From assembly GCF_024733845.1 (NCBI RefSeq), contig NZ_JANRHG010000011.1:1-64000 (forward strand): 64,000 nucleotides of DNA, written 5' to 3'. This document shows, in pieces, positions 59,777-64,000 of this stretch (its first letter is position 1; the number at the start of each line of letters is the position of its first letter). Position numbers and translations under genes: made by a program. The stretch is from Neomoorella sulfitireducens (GTDB lineage Bacteria > Bacillota > DSM-521 > Neomoorellales > Neomoorellaceae). The notes below the pieces were generated by a model. That model worked only from the letters and a program-made list of their open reading frames with translations, had not been told where the DNA came from and ran no database searches.

Positions 59777-60331
59777 TTGGCTGAGCAACAAATTGTACCT
59801 TCCCATCAGCTTGTTGCTCCGGTGGGCAGGCAATCGGGTCAACCTGTCAGCCGTTGTTACCAGTGCCATAAATGTACTGCCGGCTGTCCGGTCACGATGG
59901 CCATGGACCTGATGCCCCACCAGGTAGTACGCTTTGTGCAGCTCGGTCTGGAAGAAGAACTCTTAAAAAGCAAAACCATCTGGCAATGTGCTGCCTGCCG
60001 GACCTGTGTTTCCCGTTGTCCCAATGGCATCGACATTGCCGCCATTAACGACGCTTTGAAGCAGCGGGCCCTGGCTAAAGGAGTCCAGCCGGCCCTGCCG
60101 GAAGTGGCTGCCTTTCACCAGGCCTTCCTGGCTTCGGTTAAAAGCAAAGGCCGGGTCCATGAACTGGGGATGATGTTCGCCTTTAAGATGAAAACTGGTA
60201 CCTATTTCCAGGATGTCCCCCTGGGGCTGAAAATGTTCCGCCGCGGTAAACTACGGCTTTTACCCGAAGGGCTTAAAAATAAAGCTCGCTTCCGGGCCTT
60301 GTGGCAAGGAGAAAAGGGGGGGCAGGCATGA
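59777..60331 (+). CDS. hdrC: Heterodisulfide reductase-like subunit C (methylene-THF reductase complex)
   Basis: 184 residues from TTG 59777, directly after GGAAGGAGGAAGGGG; the frame upstream to 59717 runs through the terminator. Two 4Fe-4S motifs: CYQCHKCTAGCP and CAACRTCVSRCP. It passes electrons between HdrA and HdrB. In Moorella the Hdr proteins form a complex with MvhD and MetVF that reduces methylene-THF; metVF should lie right of this window. ATGA overlap with hdrB. Confidence 0.9.
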   Translation: MAEQQIVPSHQLVAPVGRQSGQPVSRCYQCHKCTAGCPVTMAMDLMPHQVVRFVQLGLEEELLKSKTIWQCAACRTCVSRCPNGIDIAAINDALKQRALAKGVQPALPEVAAFHQAFLASVKSKGRVHELGMMFAFKMKTGTYFQDVPLGLKMFRRGKLRLLPEGLKNKARFRALWQGEKGGQA

Positions 60332-61200
60332 AATTAAGTTATTACCCGGGCTGTTCCCTGCACTCGACGGCGGCTGAATTTTCCGCCTCCACCGAAGCCG
60401 TGTTTAAAGCCCTGGGGGTAGAGTTGCAGGAACTGGGCGACTGGTGCTGTTGCGGCGCCACCTCCGGCCATTCCCTTAACAGTTACCTGAGCCATGCCTT
60501 GCCCCTGCATAACCTAATCCTGGCTGAGGCTGCCGGTAACGATTTGCTGGTACCCTGTGCCGCCTGTTATAACTCCTTAAAAGCGGCCCAAACCTTTATG
60601 GCCGGCGGCAGCCAGGAAGCCCGGGAACTCAACCGGCAGGCAGGTCAAATCCTGGGACGGGAATACCGGGGAGAGGTGCGGGTGCGTCATGTCGTAGACA
60701 TGCTGGCCGATCCCCGCATCCAGACTCTACTGGATGGGAAGGCAAAAAAAAGCCTGGCTGGCCTCCCCCTGGTTGCCTACTACGGTTGCCTGCTGACCCG
60801 GCCACCCAAAGTAGCCAGTTTTGAAGCTAATCCTGAACAGCCCCGGCTGATGGACCGGCTCCTGGCCCTGTGCGGTGCCACTCCGGTAGGCTGGACCCAT
60901 AAAAACGAGTGTTGTGGGGCCAGTCTCGCCATTCCCCAGCCGCAACTTGTGGAGCAACTGGTGGGCAAAATAACGGCTGCCGCTCGCTATGCCGGAGCTG
61001 CAGCCATAGTGACGGCCTGTCCCCTGTGCCAGACTAACCTGGACAGCCGCCAGCCGGCCGGAGCAGAACCTCTACCCGTCTTTTTCATTACCGAAATCAT
61101 CGGCCTGGCCCTGGGGCTGGATGCCGCTCCCTGGTTAAAGAAACATTTAGTAGATCCCCTGCCCCTTTTACGGCAGCAGGGGTTGCTGGTAGCCTCCTAG
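60328..61200 (+). CDS. hdrB: Heterodisulfide reductase-like subunit B
   Basis: 290 residues. Two CCG-type cysteine modules: WCCCGAT...PCAACYN in the N-terminal half and ECCGASL...ACPLCQTNLD in the C-terminal half, which in HdrB of methanogens hold the non-cubane 4Fe-4S clusters. YYPGCSLHSTA is the usual start. An acetogen has no CoM-CoB heterodisulfide, so another acceptor, probably within the Met complex, is used. ATG 60328 follows AAGGGGGGG. Confidence 0.9.
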   Translation: MKLSYYPGCSLHSTAAEFSASTEAVFKALGVELQELGDWCCCGATSGHSLNSYLSHALPLHNLILAEAAGNDLLVPCAACYNSLKAAQTFMAGGSQEARELNRQAGQILGREYRGEVRVRHVVDMLADPRIQTLLDGKAKKSLAGLPLVAYYGCLLTRPPKVASFEANPEQPRLMDRLLALCGATPVGWTHKNECCGASLAIPQPQLVEQLVGKITAAARYAGAAAIVTACPLCQTNLDSRQPAGAEPLPVFFITEIIGLALGLDAAPWLKKHLVDPLPLLRQQGLLVAS

Positions 61201-61220
61201 CAGAAAGGTTGTGAGACGCC

Positions 61221-64000
61221 ATGAATGAAAAGCAGGAAAATGTCCCGGCCGTAGGTTCGGTCCTGGTCCTCGGCGGCGGTATTGCCGGTATGCAGTCGGC
61301 CCTTGACCTGGCTAATGCAGGCTACCTGGTTCACCTGGTGACAGAAAGTTCTTCCATAGGCGGTCGTATGGCCCAGCTGGACAAAACCTTCCCCACCAAT
61401 GAATGTGCCATGTGCCTGCTGGGGCCCCGGATGACGGATACCTTAAACCATCCCAATATCCGCCTGCATACATGCGCCTCCCTGGAGAAAGTAGAAGGGG
61501 AAAAGGGTAATTTTACCGTCCAGATCCGGGAAAAACCCCGCTACGTTAATATTGAGGAATGTACCGCCTGCGGCGACTGCGAGCAGGTCTGCCCTGTGTC
61601 TGTTCCCAACGAGTATAACCAGAATATGGGCAGCAGGAAGGCCATTCACAAGATGTTTCCCCAGGCGGTACCCAATAAATACCTGATTACCAAAAGGGGC
61701 ACGCCTCCCTGCCGCAGCGCCTGCCCGGCCGGTACCAATGCCCAGGGTTATGTGGCCCTGATCTCCCAGGGTAAATTTGCCGAGGCCCTGGAAGTTGTCC
61801 GCCGCCGGATGCCCTTTGCCGGCATATGCGGCCGCATCTGCCACCACCCCTGCGAAACCGAATGCAACCGGGGACAGTTTGACGACCCCATTGCCATTGC
61901 CACTTTGAAAAGGGCGGCCTATGACTATGGCTGGGAAGCTGAAGCAGCCCGGGAAAAGGAACAGAGGCCGGAGCTTCCCTCCAGGCAAGAAAAAGTCGCC
62001 ATTATCGGCGCGGGCCCGGCTGGCCTGACAGCCGCCCAGGACCTGTCCCTGGCAGGCTTCCAGGTTACCGTTTACGACGCCTTGAGCCAGCCCGGCGGCA
62101 TGCTGCGAGGCGGCATTCCCCGCTATCGCCTTCCCCTGAAGGTAGTCGACCGGGAAACCGGGCGCATTCTCGCTTTAGGCATTAAGTTTGTGCCCAATAC
62201 CGTTGTCGGCAAAGATATTACCCTGGCGGAACTGCAAAAGCAGTACAACGCCGTTATCATCGCCACCGGCCTGCAACAGAGCCGGATGTTAAAGCTGGAA
62301 GGTGCCGATTTAAAGGGTATTCTACCTGGAGTAGCTTTCTTGCGGGAAACCGCCCTGGGCGGCCGGCCCGACGTAGGAGAAAGGGTTGTCGTCATTGGCG
62401 GTGGTAACGTGGCCATTGATGTGGCCCGGACGGCCCGGCGCCTGGGGGCCAGGGAAGTCCACCTGGCCTGCCTGGAATCCCGGCAGGAAATGCCGGCCCA
62501 TCCCTGGGAGATTGAAGAAGCCCTGGAAGAAGGCATCGTCATTCATCCTTCCTGGGGTCCCAGGCGTTTCCTTGGTGAAGGGGGCCGGGTCACCGGTATT
62601 GAACTAATGCAGTGTACCCGGGTTTTCGATGAAGAACGCCGTTTTAATCCCCAGTATAACCCGGAAGTTACCCAAACCCTGGCTGCCGACACCATTATCC
62701 TGGCCATCGGCCAGGCTGCCGATCTTTCTTTCTTAAGCGAAGACGGTAACATAGCCACCAGTCGCGGCCTGATTGCTGCCGATCCCCTGACCCTGGCTAC
62801 CAGCGTGCCCGGCATCTTTGCCTGCGGCGATATCGTCCGCGGGCCCGCCTCGGTAGTGGAAGCCGTAGCCAGCGGCCACGAAGCAGCGGAATCCGTTAAG
62901 CGCTACCTGCAGGGCGAAGACCTGGCTGCCGGCCGTTCCCTGGAAAAAGAACCCAAGCTGGACCCGCCGCCCAATGCTATACCCTTCCCCGGCCGGCGCA
63001 GAATCCAGGCCTTGGCCCCGGCAGCAGAGCGCATCCAGGATTTCCGGGAAGTCTACCAGGGCTTTACCCCGGAAGAAGCCATAGAAGAGGCCAAACGCTG
63101 CCTGAACTGCGGCATCTGCTCGGAATGTCACCAGTGTGAAGCTGTTTGTAAAAAGAAGGCTGTGGAGCACTGGCAGCAGGAAAAGGTAGTGGAACTCAAG
63201 GTTGGCTCCCTGGTCCTGGCCCCCGGCTATGAACTCTTTGATGCCACCCTGGCCGGCGAATACGGTTACGGTTATTATGCCAATGTCGTGACCAGCCTGG
63301 AGTTTGAGCGGCTGCTCAGCGCCACCGGCCCCACGGAAAGCCACGTGGTACGGCCTTCCGATCACCGGCCGCCCAAAAAGGTGGCCTTCATCCAGTGCGT
63401 CGGTTCCCGGGATTGCGAGAGGGAAGGCAGCCCTTACTGCTCAGCTATATGCTGCATGTATTCCACCAAAGAAGCCATTATTGCCCGGGAACATGACGCC
63501 AATATTGAGCCGACCATTTTTTACCTGGATATCCGCGCCTACGGTAAAAACTTTGACCGCTACGTCGAAGCGGCTAAAGCTGCCGGGGTACGTTATGTAC
63601 GGGCTATGATTTCCCGGGTGGAAGAAGACCCGCAGACCAAAAACCTTACCATCCAGTACTATGCCGACGGCAGGATAATCCGGGAAGAGTTTGACATGGT
63701 TATTTTAGCGGTAGGCGTCAGGCCACCGGCCGGAGCGGAAAAACTGGCGGCCGTTGCCGGTATTAAGCTTAATCCTTATGGCTTTGCCAAAACCTTACCC
63801 CTGCAACCGGTGGCCACTACCCGGCCGGGCGTTTATGTAGCCGGCGTCTTCCAGGGTCCCCGGGACATCCCGGAAACGGTAGTCAATGCCAGCGCTGCCG
63901 CATCTTTAGCCGGTGCCGCCATAGCCTCGGGCCGCAATACCCTGGTCACGCCCAAGGAATACCCGCCGGAGAGGGACGTGAGCCAGGAAGAACCACGGGT
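61221..64000 (+). CDS. hdrA: HdrA-like flavoprotein with inserted GltD-type NAD(P)H oxidoreductase domain (3' cut)
   Basis: At least 926 residues, open to the window end. N-terminal HdrA flavin fold (VLVLGGGIAGMQSALDLANAG start, then GGRMAQLDKTF and CAMCLLGP), a 4Fe-4S motif CTACGDCEQVCP, then an inserted block of about 420 residues resembling the beta subunit of glutamate synthase/NfnB: CRSACPAGTNAQGYV, CGRICHHPCETECNRG, IGAGPAGLTAAQDL, VVIGGGNVAIDVARTA and FACGDIVRGPASVVEA. HdrA resumes with CLNCGICSECHQCEAVC and the flavin end GVYVAGVFQGPRDIPE. The double flavin architecture fits NADH input to a possibly bifurcating complex. Confidence 0.88.
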   Translation, partial: MNEKQENVPAVGSVLVLGGGIAGMQSALDLANAGYLVHLVTESSSIGGRMAQLDKTFPTNECAMCLLGPRMTDTLNHPNIRLHTCASLEKVEGEKGNFTVQIREKPRYVNIEECTACGDCEQVCPVSVPNEYNQNMGSRKAIHKMFPQAVPNKYLITKRGTPPCRSACPAGTNAQGYVALISQGKFAEALEVVRRRMPFAGICGRICHHPCETECNRGQFDDPIAIATLKRAAYDYGWEAEAAREKEQRPELPSRQEKVAIIGAGPAGLTAAQDLSLAGFQVTVYDALSQPGGMLRGGIPRYRLPLKVVDRETGRILALGIKFVPNTVVGKDITLAELQKQYNAVIIATGLQQSRMLKLEGADLKGILPGVAFLRETALGGRPDVGERVVVIGGGNVAIDVARTARRLGAREVHLACLESRQEMPAHPWEIEEALEEGIVIHPSWGPRRFLGEGGRVTGIELMQCTRVFDEERRFNPQYNPEVTQTLAADTIILAIGQAADLSFLSEDGNIATSRGLIAADPLTLATSVPGIFACGDIVRGPASVVEAVASGHEAAESVKRYLQGEDLAAGRSLEKEPKLDPPPNAIPFPGRRRIQALAPAAERIQDFREVYQGFTPEEAIEEAKRCLNCGICSECHQCEAVCKKKAVEHWQQEKVVELKVGSLVLAPGYELFDATLAGEYGYGYYANVVTSLEFERLLSATGPTESHVVRPSDHRPPKKVAFIQCVGSRDCEREGSPYCSAICCMYSTKEAIIAREHDANIEPTIFYLDIRAYGKNFDRYVEAAKAAGVRYVRAMISRVEEDPQTKNLTIQYYADGRIIREEFDMVILAVGVRPPAGAEKLAAVAGIKLNPYGFAKTLPLQPVATTRPGVYVAGVFQGPRDIPETVVNASAAASLAGAAIASGRNTLVTPKEYPPERDVSQEEPR

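Overview
The window looks like chromosome of a Moorella-type thermophilic acetogen (Clostridia). The strongest evidence is the complete acs (carbonyl branch, Wood-Ljungdahl) cluster at 48.6-59.6 kb, in the gene order known from Moorella thermoacetica. AcsB keeps the exact length (729 aa) and A-cluster cysteine spacing of that species, and the cluster is followed by hdrCBA of the methylene-THF reductase complex. Many start codons are TTG or GTG behind strong Shine-Dalgarno sites. The residue differences I can recall from M. thermoacetica AcsB suggest a different Moorella species, but that is inference from memory.

Layout. 0-5 kb: the end of an M55 D-aminopeptidase, a DUF302 protein, a divergent ComEC-like hydrolase/DUF3006 pair and a large O-antigen-ligase/TPR membrane protein. 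4.8-15.7 kb: a polyprenyl diphosphate synthase and a tightly overlapping tetrapyrrole operon (sirC, hemA, hemC, cobA-hemD, ahbC, hemB, ahbD, ahbA, ahbB, hemL) that encodes the siroheme-dependent route to heme b, lacking only an obvious iron chelatase. 15.8-18.9 kb: a leftward NorB/NorC-like haem-copper reductase and an AzlCD exporter. 19-21.8 kb: two small, probably spore-related proteins, an FtsA-like ATPase with a beta-rich tail, and tRNA-Leu. 21.8-31.3 kb: an orphan methyltransferase, a half-size ChrA, a radical SAM/PDZ protein, PPi-type phosphofructokinase, QueT, an M48 protease, an SOS-controlled dinB unit and a LysM protein.

31.4-35.2 kb: a guanine-type purine riboswitch precedes a xanthine-dehydrogenase molybdenum subunit split into two overlapping genes and an amidohydrolase, which reads as a purine-catabolic operon. 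35.2-39.3 kb: a cobalamin riboswitch, its terminator and a further structured leader precede cbiJ and the cobalt ECF transporter cbiMNQO. 39.3-47.7 kb: plsY, acyP, an amidohydrolase, a glycerol-dehydrogenase-like enzyme, an SsuABC/TauABC-type ABC transporter and a second orphan methyltransferase. 47.7-48.2 kb: tRNA-Thr, tRNA-Pro and an RCKP zinc-ribbon protein.

48.6-64 kb: cooC, acsA, acsB, acsC, the corrinoid activator RACo (orf7), a second cooC, acsD, acsE, hdrC, hdrB and hdrA (cut by the window end). Together these take CO2 and methyl-THF to acetyl-CoA. The cobalt importer and corrin gene to the left supply the cobamide of AcsCD, and the haem operon supports the cytochromes and the Nor-type enzyme. 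No CRISPR array, transposon, prophage or clear novel defence island was seen. The less explained signals are in leaders and spacers: the second cbi leader domain, repeats at the acs promoter, and hairpins inside the acs-hdr cluster.
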